Of a stretch of 64,000 bases of DNA, positions 1-9,708 are shown in pieces (the first letter of the stretch is position 1; each line of letters starts with the position of its first letter). Under the pieces are notes generated by a model. That model was not told the origin of the DNA. It worked only from the letters and a program-made list of their open reading frames with translations, and searched no databases. Both the position numbers and the translations under genes were made by a program. Source of the stretch: Vagococcus sp. CY52-2 (GTDB lineage: Bacteria > Bacillota > Bacilli > Lactobacillales > Vagococcaceae); assembly GCF_022655055.1 (NCBI RefSeq), contig NZ_CP093384.1, positions 744,001 through 808,000 of the forward strand, given 5' to 3'.

Positions 1-1375
<1,375 letters not shown>

Positions 1376-1393
1376 CAAGGAGGGAAAGTCATT

Positions 1394-1813
1394 ATGAGTA
1401 CCTTTATGGTTAATATTGTTACGCCAGATGGATTGATTTATGAGCACGAAGCAAAATTTTTGGTTGCAAATACTCAAGCAGGTTCGCTTGGTATTTTGCC
1501 CAAACATTGCCCGTTGATTGCCCCTTTAAAAATTGATGCTGTACGGATTGATAGAGAAGAAAATGTTAACGACTGGGTTGCAGTAAATGGTGGCGTTATT
1601 GAAGTGCGTGACAACGTGGTTTCAATTGTTGCTAACAGTGCTGAAACAGGAGAAAATATTGATATCTCACGAGCTGAACAAGCTAAGAAGCGTGCAGAAC
1701 AAAAAATTGAAGCTGCTAAAAACGAGCAAAATCAATCGATTGATATGGCTAGGGCTGAAATAGCACTCTATCGAGCGTTAAATCGGCTTAATGTGGCGAA
1801 TAAAAGAAGGTAA
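1394..1813 (+). CDS. atpC: ATP synthase F1 subunit epsilon
   Basis: The epsilon subunit of the central stalk couples rotation to catalysis and can inhibit ATP hydrolysis. The 139-residue length is normal. The N-terminal beta-sandwich (MVNIVTPDGLIYEHEA, then GILPKHCPLIAPL) is followed by an alpha-helical C-terminal domain rich in Ala, Glu and Lys ending in ALNRLNVANKRR. The start ATG is preceded by AAGGAGGG at 1377-1384. The stop codon lies inside the stem of the operon terminator, so atpC is the last gene of the atp operon. Confidence 0.97.
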   Translation: MSTFMVNIVTPDGLIYEHEAKFLVANTQAGSLGILPKHCPLIAPLKIDAVRIDREENVNDWVAVNGGVIEVRDNVVSIVANSAETGENIDISRAEQAKKRAEQKIEAAKNEQNQSIDMARAEIALYRALNRLNVANKRR

Positions 1814-1846
1814 AGAAACATTTGTTTCTTTACCTTCTTCTCTTTT
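1806..1846 (+). terminator. Terminator of the atp operon
   Basis: A perfect 15-base inverted repeat (GAAGGTAAAGAAACA at 1806-1820 and its complement at 1823-1837) is followed by the pyrimidine-rich tract TTCTCTTTT. It contains the atpC stop codon. Confidence 0.9.
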
Positions 1847-1869
1847 ATAATGAAAGTGGAGGTGAGGAT

Positions 1870-2112
1870 ATGTCAGTTTTTGGAATTGATGCGTTAGTTA
1901 GGATCTTGAGCCATTTTATTTTTATTTACTTAACCTTTTGGACGTTAAATTCGTTGCGACTTGATGTTCTATTTAAAAAAGGAGTACAGTATGATAGACA
2001 AATCCGTTTAGCATATGTTTTTTTATCTGTAGCAATTGGGTTTCAAGTGAGTAACTTCTTTTTAGAAGTAATTTTTCTAGTGCGAAATTTTTTTGAGGGA
2101 ATGGTTCTCTAA
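1870..2112 (+). CDS. DUF1146 family small membrane protein (YwzB-like)
   Basis: This 80-residue protein has two predicted membrane segments, one near residues 10-28 (IFIYLTFWTLNSL region) and one near 50-75 (VFLSVAIGFQVSNFFLEVIF). It resembles the DUF1146/YwzB family, whose gene sits between atpC and murA in Bacillus and relatives; the position here matches. The ATG at 1870 is chosen because GGAGGTGAGG lies just upstream (1858-1867). An in-frame start at 1822 would fall inside the atp terminator hairpin. The function of the family is not known to me. Confidence 0.8.
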   Translation: MSVFGIDALVRILSHFIFIYLTFWTLNSLRLDVLFKKGVQYDRQIRLAYVFLSVAIGFQVSNFFLEVIFLVRNFFEGMVL

Positions 2113-2159
2113 GAAAATTATTAGGAAAATATGAATGAATTTCTTTTTCCATAAAATCA

Positions 2160-2168
2160 TGGTATACT
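2160..2168 (+). promoter_or_regulatory. Extended -10 promoter for murA
   Basis: TGG followed by TATACT (2163-2168) forms an extended -10 element about 48 bases before the murA start. No good -35 box is present, which fits the extended -10 class. Confidence 0.5.
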
Positions 2169-2215
2169 GATTAGGATTTGTAATAAGTTCCTTATATTTA
2201 TGGAGGGAAAAATTA

Positions 2216-3514
2216 ATGGAATATATAGCAGTTCGCGGTGGAAATCGCCTAGAAGGAAGCGTTAAAATCGAAGGAGCAAAAAATGCTGTATTGCCTATTT
2301 TAGCGGGAGCATTACTTGCTAATAAAGGAAAAACAACTATTACCAATGCGCCAATTTTGTCTGATGTATTTACAATGAATAATGTCATTAAGTATTTAAA
2401 TACAGATATCGAATTTATTGAAGAAGAAAACACGATTAAAATCGATGCAACAAAAGAATTAGAAACAGAAGCCCCATTTGAATATGTTAGCCAAATGAGA
2501 GCCTCTATTGTTGTGATGGGACCACTTTTAGCTCGTACTGGTCGAGCTAAAGTTGCCATGCCTGGTGGTTGTGCAATTGGAACACGACCAATTGATTTAC
2601 ATTTGAAAGGGTTTCAAGCATTAGGAGCTAAAATTACGCAACAAAATGGATACATTGAAGCTGTTGCTGATGAATTAGTTGGTGCCAGAATTTATTTAGA
2701 CTTTCCAAGTGTGGGTGCCACTCAAAATATTATGATGGCTGCTGTCCGTGCAAAAGGGACAACAGTGATTGAGAATGTTGCAAGAGAACCTGAAATCGTC
2801 GATTTAGCCATCTATTTAAATAAAATGGGAGCTAAAATCGTTGGTGCTGGGACAGAAACGATTCGCATTGAAGGGGTAACTGATTTATACGGGACAGAGC
2901 ATAGCGTGGTGCAGGATCGTATTGAAGCCGGGACCTTTATGGTAGCAGCAGCTGCAACGCAAGGAAATGTTTTTATTGAAGATGCTGTGGCAGAACATAA
3001 TAGTCCGCTGATTTCTAAATTAGTGGAAATGGGTGTAGATATTATTAATGAACAAAATGGGATTCGTGTCATTGGACCAAAATATTTGAAACCAACGGAT
3101 ATTAAAACACTACCACATCCTGGGTTTCCAACAGATATGCAAGCACAAATGAGTGTCTTGATGGTATTAGCCTCAGGGGATAGTGTGTTAACAGAAACTG
3201 TTTTTGAAAATCGATTCCAACATTTAGACGAATTACAACGTATGGGTGCTAAATACCGTATTTCCAATAGTGTGGCTTATATTAGTGGTGTTCCAAAGCT
3301 TCAAGGAGCACAAGTTAGTGCAACAGATTTACGTGCAGCAGCAGCTCTGATTATTGCTGGATTAGTTGCAACAGATGAAACACGAGTGACTAGATTAGAG
3401 CATTTAGACCGTGGATACTATAAATTCCATGAAAAATTAGCCAACCTTGGTGCAACAATCGAAAGAGTTGATGAAGATGTTGCTCATGAATCAATGGCAG
3501 AAGTAGTAAGTTAA
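2216..3514 (+). CDS. murA: UDP-N-acetylglucosamine 1-carboxyvinyltransferase
   Basis: MurA transfers enolpyruvate from PEP to UDP-GlcNAc, the first committed step of peptidoglycan synthesis, in the cytoplasm. The 432-residue length is standard. Lys22-Asn23 in [11 protein letters not shown] and the catalytic Cys119 in [10 protein letters not shown] are present; the Cys is the residue attacked by fosfomycin in this family. The start has GGAGGGAAAAATTA before ATG. Many low-GC Gram-positives carry two murA genes; the ywzB-murA position matches the main Bacillus copy (murAA). Its stability in Firmicutes is governed by ClpCP with ReoM/ReoY, and a ReoY-type gene is present at 52610-53155. Confidence 0.97.
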   Translation: MEYIAVRGGNRLEGSVKIEGAKNAVLPILAGALLANKGKTTITNAPILSDVFTMNNVIKYLNTDIEFIEEENTIKIDATKELETEAPFEYVSQMRASIVVMGPLLARTGRAKVAMPGGCAIGTRPIDLHLKGFQALGAKITQQNGYIEAVADELVGARIYLDFPSVGATQNIMMAAVRAKGTTVIENVAREPEIVDLAIYLNKMGAKIVGAGTETIRIEGVTDLYGTEHSVVQDRIEAGTFMVAAAATQGNVFIEDAVAEHNSPLISKLVEMGVDIINEQNGIRVIGPKYLKPTDIKTLPHPGFPTDMQAQMSVLMVLASGDSVLTETVFENRFQHLDELQRMGAKYRISNSVAYISGVPKLQGAQVSATDLRAAAALIIAGLVATDETRVTRLEHLDRGYYKFHEKLANLGATIERVDEDVAHESMAEVVS

Positions 3515-3540
3515 GCTCTATAATGAAGGAGGAAATTTAA

Positions 3541-3720
3541 TTGAGTTCAATAACTAAAAGAGTAGTCATACAATTGATGCTAGTTATTTTTGTGATTCTA
3601 TTATTGATTGGATTATTTTTCCTAGGTATTTTTATAGGGTATGTCTATGTTGGAAAAGGGCAATCAAGTGATGCCTTTAATCCATCGACATGGCACCATA
3701 TACTAGATTTTGTAAAATAA
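3541..3720 (+). CDS. epuA: EpuA-type small membrane protein (often annotated 'RNA polymerase subunit beta')
   Basis: This is a 59-residue ORF using a TTG start, with an excellent Shine-Dalgarno (AAGGAGG at 3526-3532). One hydrophobic segment spans residues about 10-38 (VIQLMLVIFVILLLIG onward). The short tail ends in WHHILDFVK, the conserved ending of EpuA proteins. EpuA homologues sit next to murA or endA in streptococci and enterococci. Databases often label the family 'DNA-directed RNA polymerase subunit beta', which seems a misnomer for a one-helix membrane protein. The role is unknown; co-transcription with murA suggests an envelope link. Confidence 0.75.
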   Translation: MSSITKRVVIQLMLVIFVILLLIGLFFLGIFIGYVYVGKGQSSDAFNPSTWHHILDFVK

Positions 3721-3726
3721 CTAATG

Positions 3727-3757
3727 ACCATCAACTCTTATGTTGGTGGTTATTTTT
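3727..3757 (+). terminator. Terminator after murA-epuA
   Basis: Stem ACCATCAAC (3727-3735) pairs with GTTGGTGGT (3742-3750), with one G-U pair and a six-base loop, followed by TATTTTTTAA. Confidence 0.8.
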
Positions 3758-3777
3758 TAAATTGTTAGGAAGATATG

Positions 3778-4053
3778 ATGAAAAAAATTATCATTTTACC
3801 TGTTCGTTTTTATCAAAAATTTATTTCTCCTTTATTTCCTAAAAGTTGTCGTTATCATCCAACGTGTTCTCAGTATATGATTGATGCGGTAAATTATCAT
3901 GGAGCGATTAAAGGATTTATCATGGGTACGGCTCGTATTTTAAGATGTCACCCTTTTGTTAAAGGTGGCATTGACTATGTACCACCAACATTTAGCATCA
4001 GGAAAAATCCAGATGAGACATATCGTGGACCATATAAAAGAGAAAAAAAATAA
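3778..4053 (+). CDS. yidD: Membrane protein insertion efficiency factor YidD
   Basis: YidD is a small membrane-associated protein that helps YidC-dependent insertion. The family core is visible: [20 protein letters not shown], then [16 protein letters not shown] and [16 protein letters not shown], with the three conserved Cys residues. Length is 91-92 residues. Two consecutive ATG codons (3775 and 3778) are possible starts; AGGAAG lies just before them, and 3778 gives better spacing. It stands alone, between two terminators, after murA. Confidence 0.93.
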   Translation: MKKIIILPVRFYQKFISPLFPKSCRYHPTCSQYMIDAVNYHGAIKGFIMGTARILRCHPFVKGGIDYVPPTFSIRKNPDETYRGPYKREKK

Positions 4054-4071
4054 ATGACTTAAAAGTTAACT

Positions 4072-4103
4072 TAGACCTTTTTTATTAACGGTCTATTTTT
4101 TTA
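4072..4103 (+). terminator. Terminator after yidD
   Basis: Short stem TAGACC (4072-4077) / GGTCTA (4090-4095), then a run of seven T. The stem is only six base pairs, hence the lower confidence. Confidence 0.55.
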
Positions 4104-4109
4104 TTTTAG

Positions 4110-4124
4110 AATTGTCTGAAAATT
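4110..4124 (+). promoter_or_regulatory. CodY-like box upstream of livJ
   Basis: AATTGTCTGAAAATT matches the CodY consensus AATTTTCWGAAAATT at 14 of 15 positions (G for T at position 5). It lies four bases before the -35 box of the livJ promoter. CodY senses branched-chain amino acids and GTP, so control of a branched-chain amino acid importer makes biological sense. Confidence 0.7.
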
Positions 4125-4127
4125 CTG

Positions 4128-4156
4128 TTGACTTATATTTAATATTAACTTATATT
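4128..4156 (+). promoter_or_regulatory. livJ promoter
   Basis: TTGACT (4128-4133), a 17-base spacer and TATATT (4151-4156) form a good housekeeping promoter about 46 bases before the livJ start. Confidence 0.7.
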
Positions 4157-4201
4157 AATAAATAACTTATTTAATTCTAATAAAGAAGTGAGGAAAGTAA
4201 A

Positions 4202-5371
4202 ATGAAAAAAATTCTAGGAATGCTTATGGGTGCAACGTTATTGTTATCTGCTTGTGGAACACCGGGTGGAGGAACTGCTCAAAATACGAAATCACAAAAA
4301 GATGCTGATACAGTCAAAATTGGTTTAAACATGGAATTATCTGGTGCAGCTGCTGGGTATGGTAACCAAGAAAAAGAAGGTGCCGAACTTGCAGTGAAAG
4401 AAATCAATAAAGCCGGTGGGATTAACGGTAAGAAAATTGATTTAGTTGTCAAAGATAATAAAAGTGATACGGCCGAAGCAGCAACAATTGCAACGAGTTT
4501 AACAACAAGCGACAATGTCATTGGAATGATCGGTCCAGCAACATCCGGTGCGACAAAAGCAGCTAGTCCAAACGCAACAAAAGCCAAAGTCCCAATTATC
4601 ACACCATCTGGGACCGATGATTCTATTACAGTAAATAATGGAACAGTTCAAGAATATATTTTTAGAACATGCTTTCAAGATTCTTTCCAAGGGGTTATCT
4701 TAGCTAACTATGCAACTGATAATTTGAAAGCGAAAAAAGCAGTGATCATTGGAGACGTATCAAGTGATTATGCAAAAGGATTAACTAAATCATTTAAAGA
4801 GACATTTAAAGGTGACATTGTGGCTGATGAAAAATTTAATGCGAAAGATAAAGATTTTAAAGCCATTCTAACAAAAATAAAAGACAAAGATTTTGATTTT
4901 ATTTACTTACCAGGCTATTACGAAGAAGCTGGTTTAATCATCAAACAGGCACGTGAAATGGGAATTGAACAGCCAATTATCGGGGCTGATGGATTCTCAG
5001 ATTCTAAATTAATTGATATTGCTGGTGATGAAAATATGAGTAATATCTACTATACGGCTCATTTTTCTGAAAAAGCACCTGCTTCAGATAAAGTAAAAAC
5101 ATTTATTGAGACATTTAAAAAAGAGTATGGTAAAACACCAAGCTCATTTAATGCGTTAGCATATGATTCTGTTTACATGGTTAAAGCTGCTTTAGAAGCT
5201 GAAAAAGAAAATACAAGTGAAGCATTAACAAAAGGTTTAGCAACATTAACAGACTTTGAAGGTGTGACAGGTACCATGACAATGGATAAAAATCATAATC
5301 CGAAAAAACCAGCTGTTGTAATCGGACTTGAAAAAGGCGAAGAAAACACAGCAGAAGTGGTAAATCCGTAA
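4202..5371 (+). CDS. livJ: Branched-chain amino acid ABC transporter substrate-binding lipoprotein
   Basis: This 389-residue lipoprotein is the extracellular binding component of a Liv-type importer. The signal peptide ends in the lipobox LSAC (acylated Cys near residue 18). The mature part is a periplasmic-binding type I fold: KIGLNMELSGAAAGYG, AVKEINKAGGINGKKI, and IGPATSGATKAASP are family hallmarks. GAGGAAAG precedes the ATG. It is the first gene of a six-gene transporter cluster and is separated from livH by a hairpin that probably lets it be made in excess over the membrane parts. Substrate is inferred from the family and the CodY-like box. Confidence 0.92.
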   Translation: MKKILGMLMGATLLLSACGTPGGGTAQNTKSQKDADTVKIGLNMELSGAAAGYGNQEKEGAELAVKEINKAGGINGKKIDLVVKDNKSDTAEAATIATSLTTSDNVIGMIGPATSGATKAASPNATKAKVPIITPSGTDDSITVNNGTVQEYIFRTCFQDSFQGVILANYATDNLKAKKAVIIGDVSSDYAKGLTKSFKETFKGDIVADEKFNAKDKDFKAILTKIKDKDFDFIYLPGYYEEAGLIIKQAREMGIEQPIIGADGFSDSKLIDIAGDENMSNIYYTAHFSEKAPASDKVKTFIETFKKEYGKTPSSFNALAYDSVYMVKAALEAEKENTSEALTKGLATLTDFEGVTGTMTMDKNHNPKKPAVVIGLEKGEENTAEVVNP

Positions 5372-5379
5372 AAAATCAT

Positions 5380-5417
5380 GAAAACCAAGGGACTGGACAA
5401 GAGTTCCTTGGTTTTTC
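5380..5417 (+). terminator. Hairpin between livJ and livH (partial terminator)
   Basis: AAAACCAAGG (5381-5390) pairs with CCTTGGTTTT (5406-5415) around a 15-base loop. The trailing T run is short and overlaps the stem, and the livH ribosome binding site follows at once. It probably ends some transcripts after livJ or protects the livJ 3' end. Confidence 0.65.
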
Positions 5418-5433
5418 AAAAGGAGGAGAAACA

Positions 5434-6309
5434 ATGAATGTCCTTCAACAATTAGTCAATGGACTCTCATTAGGAAGTATTTACGCACTATTAGCCCTAG
5501 GGTATACAATGGTGTATGGAATTATAAAGTTAATCAATTTTGCTCATGGTGAAATATATATGATTGGTGCTTTTATTGGGTACTATGTGGCTAATAACTT
5601 TGGTTTTGGCTTAGTTTTAACACTTTTAACATCTATGATTATCTGTGCGATTTTAGGGATGTTGATTGAATTTTTAGCTTATCGTCCACTTAGAAATTCA
5701 ACACGTATTGCAGCGCTTATTACAGCGATAGGGGTATCATTCTTACTACAATCATTAATGATCTATTTCGTGGGAGCAGATACAAAACCTTATCCTCAAT
5801 TAATGAAAAATATAACTTATGATTTAGGCATATGCCAAATTAGTAAAATTCAACTCGTGATTATCGCAACGTCAATTTTCTTAATGCTGTTATTACAATT
5901 TATCGTACAACAAACAAAAATGGGGCGTGCCATGCGTGCAGCAAGTGTTGATCCCGAAGCAGCTCAATTAATGGGGATAAATGTAAATTATACCATTTCA
6001 TTTACTTTTGCACTTGGCTCGTCATTAGCCGCTGCAGGTGGTGTATTAATTGGTCTTTACTATAATAGTATAGACCCAATGATGGGTGTTGCTCCTGGTC
6101 TTAAAGCGTTTATCGCTGCCGTGTTTGGTGGAATAGGGATTATTCCAGGTGCCGCACTTGGTGGGTTTGCGATCGGTATCATCGAAACGGTCGTGAGTGC
6201 TTTAGGTTTTACAGCTTATCGAGATGCAGCCGTTTACTTGATTTTAATTATTGTATTACTTGTTAAACCATCTGGATTATTAGGTAAAAATATTAAGGAA
6301 AAAGTGTAG
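5434..6309 (+). CDS. livH: Branched-chain amino acid ABC transporter permease LivH
   Basis: LivH is one of the two membrane permeases of the Liv importer. The 291 residues are mostly hydrophobic with about eight membrane segments. Family signatures are the N-terminal NGLSLGSIYALLALGYTMVYG and the cytoplasmic loop MRAASVDPEAAQLMGINV, which contacts the ATPase. AAAGGAGGAGA lies before the ATG. It is followed directly by livM. Confidence 0.93.
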   Translation: MNVLQQLVNGLSLGSIYALLALGYTMVYGIIKLINFAHGEIYMIGAFIGYYVANNFGFGLVLTLLTSMIICAILGMLIEFLAYRPLRNSTRIAALITAIGVSFLLQSLMIYFVGADTKPYPQLMKNITYDLGICQISKIQLVIIATSIFLMLLLQFIVQQTKMGRAMRAASVDPEAAQLMGINVNYTISFTFALGSSLAAAGGVLIGLYYNSIDPMMGVAPGLKAFIAAVFGGIGIIPGAALGGFAIGIIETVVSALGFTAYRDAAVYLILIIVLLVKPSGLLGKNIKEKV

Positions 6310-6318
6310 GTGATAACA

Positions 6319-7272
6319 ATGAAAGAACGATTGAAAATAAATGGGATTTGGTTAGCGATAATGGTCGTTATTTTTGCGATGCTGGCAATCACTTACTCGA
6401 CTGGATTGATGTCACCTGTTGTCGAAACAACATTAGTAATGATTGGTATCAACATTATTCTAGCAGCTGGACTTAACTTGGTTATTGGTATTTCTGGTCA
6501 ATTTTCTTTGGGACATGCAGGATTTATGGCGATTGGAGCTTATACAACGGCAATTATGACAATAAAGATGCCGTCAATTGTTGGGTTTTTAATTGGATTA
6601 GTTTTAGGTTGTATTCTTTCAGGAATTGTGGCACTTTTAGTTGGTATTCCAACTCTGCGTCTTTCTGGTGACTATTTAGCCATTGCAACATTAGGTGTAT
6701 CTGAAATTATTCGCTCATTGATTATGAATATGGATCAAATCACTAATGGTCCAGCCGGATTATTTGGTATTCCTCCTTTTGTAACCTGGTCAATGGTTTA
6801 TTTATTTGTTTGTATCACATTGATTTTGATGACAAATTATATTCATAGCGCAGCAGGACGTGCGACGTTATCTGTTCGAGAGAATCTAATCGCAGCAGAA
6901 TCTATGGGTGTGAATGTGACAAAGTATAAAGTGGTTGCTTTTGTGATTGGTGCCATGACCGCAGCCGTTGCTGGGGGAATGTATTCAAGCTATGTTCAAA
7001 CGATTGTGCCAGGGAACTTTGATTTTATGAAATCAATTGATATTCTAATCATCGTAGTATTTGGTGGAGTTGGAAGCATGACAGGAACTGTTGTAGCGGC
7101 CGTTTTACTTGGTGTATTGAATATGTATTTACAAGATTTTGGTGCCATTCGTATGATAATTTATGCGTTTGCTCTAGTTATCATCATGATTTTCAAACCT
7201 TCTGGCTTATTAGGAACAAAAGAATTTTCAGTGAAAAAATTATTGAGTAAAGGAGGTAAACAACATGTCTGA
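6319..7272 (+). CDS. livM: Branched-chain amino acid ABC transporter permease LivM
   Basis: The second permease, 317 residues, has the typical LNLVIGISGQFSLGHAGFMAIGAYT motif near residues 50-75 and the coupling loop SVRENLIAAESMGVNVTKYK. The ATG at 6319 is preferred over the in-frame GTG at 6310 because AGGTG at 6308-6312 is then well spaced. The C-terminus overlaps the livG start by eight bases, which suggests translational coupling. Confidence 0.92.
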   Translation: MKERLKINGIWLAIMVVIFAMLAITYSTGLMSPVVETTLVMIGINIILAAGLNLVIGISGQFSLGHAGFMAIGAYTTAIMTIKMPSIVGFLIGLVLGCILSGIVALLVGIPTLRLSGDYLAIATLGVSEIIRSLIMNMDQITNGPAGLFGIPPFVTWSMVYLFVCITLILMTNYIHSAAGRATLSVRENLIAAESMGVNVTKYKVVAFVIGAMTAAVAGGMYSSYVQTIVPGNFDFMKSIDILIIVVFGGVGSMTGTVVAAVLLGVLNMYLQDFGAIRMIIYAFALVIIMIFKPSGLLGTKEFSVKKLLSKGGKQHV

Positions 7273-8041
7273 GTTAAACATTAGTCATTTGACAAAGAAT
7301 TTTGGTGGATTAGCTGCTATTCAGGATTTAAATTTACATTTTGGTGATAATGAGTTGATTGGTTTAATCGGCCCAAATGGAGCGGGAAAAACGACGCTTT
7401 TTAACTTGATTACAGGTGTATATGAGCCAAGTTCTGGAAGTATTGAATTAACACATGATAGTAAGACAATAACGTTAAATGGTATTTCTCCGTTTAAAAT
7501 TGCGCAATTAGGTATTAGTCGAACGTTTCAAAATATTCGCTTGTTTAAAGAGTTGAGTGTTTTGGATAATGTTTTGATTGCAATGACCGCCAATGCTAAA
7601 GAAAGTGTGTTATCTGGCATGTTGCGGTTACCTTCTTTTTATAAAAAAGAAGATAAAATGAGAGAAGAAGCAACGAAATTATTAGGTCTATTTGAATTAG
7701 AGGACAAAAAAGATAATTTAGCGAAAAATTTGCCTTACGGGGAGCAACGCCGTTTAGAAATTGTTCGAGCTTTAGCAACAAAACCGAGCATTTTATTTTT
7801 AGATGAACCGGCAGCTGGGATGAACCCACAGGAAACAGAAGAATTAACCCAATTAATCAAACGAATTCAAAAAGAATTTGGGTTGACGATTGTCCTAATT
7901 GAACATGATATGTCGTTAGTTATGGAAGTCTGTGAGAGACTTTATGTATTAGAGTATGGGGCGTTAATTGCCTCAGGGACACCAGAAGAAATTAAGCAAG
8001 ATAAACGCGTTATTCAGGCGTATTTAGGTGGTGAAGAGTAA
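7265..8041 (+). CDS. livG: Branched-chain amino acid ABC transporter ATPase LivG
   Basis: LivG is one of two cytoplasmic ATPases driving the importer. In 258 residues it shows Walker A GPNGAGKT at 36-43, the Liv-type ISRTFQNIRLFKELSVLDNV Q-loop stretch, the signature LPYGEQRRLEI, Walker B ILFLDEP, and an H-loop in IEHDMSLV. AAAGGAGG (7250-7257) precedes the start. It overlaps livM by eight bases and livF by one. Confidence 0.95.
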   Translation: MSELNISHLTKNFGGLAAIQDLNLHFGDNELIGLIGPNGAGKTTLFNLITGVYEPSSGSIELTHDSKTITLNGISPFKIAQLGISRTFQNIRLFKELSVLDNVLIAMTANAKESVLSGMLRLPSFYKKEDKMREEATKLLGLFELEDKKDNLAKNLPYGEQRRLEIVRALATKPSILFLDEPAAGMNPQETEELTQLIKRIQKEFGLTIVLIEHDMSLVMEVCERLYVLEYGALIASGTPEEIKQDKRVIQAYLGGEE

Positions 8042-8745
8042 TGTTAAAAGTTGAAAATTTATCTGTGCATTATGGCATGATTCAGGCAGTAAAAGATGTG
8101 TCTTTTGAAGTAAATAAGGGAGAAATTGTCAGTTTAATTGGGGCTAACGGAGCTGGTAAAACGACTATTTTAAAAAGTTTATCAGGCTTAGTAAAGTCTT
8201 CAGGTGGTTCGATGACATTTAATAATGAAGATCTAACAAAAAAATCAGCTCCGACTATTGTAAAAAGCGGTTTAGTTCAAGTGCCAGAAGGTCGTCATAT
8301 TTTTGCAGGAATGACGGTTATGGAGAACTTGGAACTTGGTGGCTTTATTCATAATAATCATGATGAGAAAAAAGAAATTTTAGATTATATTTTTGAAACA
8401 TTCCCTGTGTTGAAAGAAAGATTAAAACAAGATGCCGCAACACTTTCAGGTGGAGAACAACAAATGCTTGCTATGGGGCGAGCGTTGATGACCAAACCAG
8501 ATTTATTATTACTGGATGAACCATCAATGGGACTTGCACCTATCTTTATTCGTGAGATTTTTCATATTATCGAACGGATTAACAAACAAGGAACAACCAT
8601 TCTTTTAATCGAACAAAATGCCAATATGGCGTTGAAACTTTCTGATAGAGGATATGTATTAGAAACAGGTCAAGTGGTGCTTAAAGGAAGCGGTAAAGAG
8701 TTATTAGAAAGTGAAGAAGTACAGAAAGCTTATTTAGGAGGATAG
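8041..8745 (+). CDS. livF: Branched-chain amino acid ABC transporter ATPase LivF
   Basis: LivF is the second ATPase, 234 residues. It shows Walker A GANGAGKT at 34-41, signature LSGGEQQMLA, Walker B LLLDEPSMGL and H-loop IEQN, where Asn-containing IEQNANMAL is usual for LivF. Start and livG stop overlap in TAATG, a classic coupled junction. The shorter length compared with LivG is normal for the family. Confidence 0.95.
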   Translation: MLKVENLSVHYGMIQAVKDVSFEVNKGEIVSLIGANGAGKTTILKSLSGLVKSSGGSMTFNNEDLTKKSAPTIVKSGLVQVPEGRHIFAGMTVMENLELGGFIHNNHDEKKEILDYIFETFPVLKERLKQDAATLSGGEQQMLAMGRALMTKPDLLLLDEPSMGLAPIFIREIFHIIERINKQGTTILLIEQNANMALKLSDRGYVLETGQVVLKGSGKELLESEEVQKAYLGG

Positions 8746-8749
8746 AGTT

Positions 8750-9400
8750 ATGTTAGTAAAAGACTATATGTCAACAGAAGTGATTACGACTTCCCCTGAA
8801 ACACCTGTTTTTCAAGCAATGGACTTAATGAAACAAAAAAATATTCACCGTTTGCCAGTTGTAAAAGACGATCAATTAGTTGGATTGGTCACTGAAGGAA
8901 CAATTCAAGAAGCGATGCCGTCAAAAGCAACCAGCTTAAGCGTGTATGAAGTGAATTATTTGTTAAATAAAATGACTGTAGCCGATGTGATGATTAAAGA
9001 CGTTCATACTATCAAGGCCGATGAATTTATTGAAGAAGCCATCAAGATTATGCGTGAGTATAATATTGGTGTGTTGCCTGTTGTGGATGTTAACAGGACT
9101 ATTCAAGGTATTATCACTAGTACAGATGCATTTGGTGCCTTTTTAGCTATTACTGGTTATGGAGAGAATGGGACGCGTGTTGCGATTTCAATTAAAGACG
9201 ATCATCCTGGTGTGTTGGCTGATTTAACGAAAGTATTAGCTCAAGATAAATTTAATATCGTTCAGATTATTGTGTATCGTCAAACAAAGAATGTTATTAT
9301 CGTGATACAAGTTGTCGAAAAAAATGCCACTAAATTAGAAAAATCACTAATTGACAATCAGTATGATGTTATTATGTGTTTAGAGACTGAAAGAAGCTAA
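8750..9400 (+). CDS. CBS-pair plus ACT domain protein (AcuB-like)
   Basis: The 216-residue protein has two CBS domains (about residues 1-60 and 75-135; MLVKDYMSTEVITTSP and MTVADVMIKDVHTIKAD open each half) and a C-terminal ACT-like domain (about 140-212, TRVAISIKDDHPGVLADLTKVL). CBS pairs bind adenosyl nucleotides, and ACT domains often bind amino acids. It begins four bases after livF with AGGAGG as its ribosome binding site, so it is the last gene of the liv operon. I infer that it senses energy or branched-chain amino acid state for the transporter. The AcuB name comes from a Bacillus acetoin operon and does not prove that role here. Confidence 0.82.
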   Translation: MLVKDYMSTEVITTSPETPVFQAMDLMKQKNIHRLPVVKDDQLVGLVTEGTIQEAMPSKATSLSVYEVNYLLNKMTVADVMIKDVHTIKADEFIEEAIKIMREYNIGVLPVVDVNRTIQGIITSTDAFGAFLAITGYGENGTRVAISIKDDHPGVLADLTKVLAQDKFNIVQIIVYRQTKNVIIVIQVVEKNATKLEKSLIDNQYDVIMCLETERS

Positions 9401-9418
9401 AAAGCTTCTTTTTCTCTT
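9391..9418 (+). terminator. Terminator of the liv operon
   Basis: AAGAAGCT (9391-9398) pairs perfectly with AGCTTCTT (9403-9410) around AAAA, followed by TTTCTCTT. The stop codon of the CBS/ACT gene lies at the loop edge. Confidence 0.85.
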
Positions 9419-9483
9419 AACAAAGGCAAAAATATATGGTATCCTATATGAGTTCGATGCATGAAAGGACTGAAATATTACAG

Positions 9484-9690
9484 ATGAAAAAAAATAAACC
9501 AGTTGAAGTTGAAATTAAAGAATTATCAACTCATGATGAATTGTTAATTGGAAAAAAAGTCATTGGAAAAGTAACAAAATTGTCAGATAAAAAATTTGAA
9601 GTTGAAACAACAGATGGTATTTTAGGTGTATACAAAACACAAGACGATGCCTACGAAGAAGCATTAAAATATTGGAATTTAAATAATTAA
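9484..9690 (+). CDS. DUF2969 family protein
   Basis: This is a 68-residue, Lys-rich protein matching what I know of DUF2969: a charged N-terminus (KKNKPVEVEIKEL), then GKKVIGKVTKL, a beta-rich core and a C-terminal DDAYEEALKYWNLN. The family is found in Lactobacillales and has no known function. The ATG at 9484 is preferred; AAAGGA lies 14 bases upstream, rather far. An upstream frame to 9436 exists but has no binding site. It is monocistronic, before the tRNA pair. Confidence 0.7.
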   Translation: MKKNKPVEVEIKELSTHDELLIGKKVIGKVTKLSDKKFEVETTDGILGVYKTQDDAYEEALKYWNLNN

Positions 9691-9708
9691 AAAAATTTAA
9701 AAAAGTAC

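Noticed and set aside
2077-2559. 160-codon minus-strand frame over murA
   Set aside because: It is antisense to the conserved start of MurA, has no binding site, and reads as low-complexity shadow sequence.
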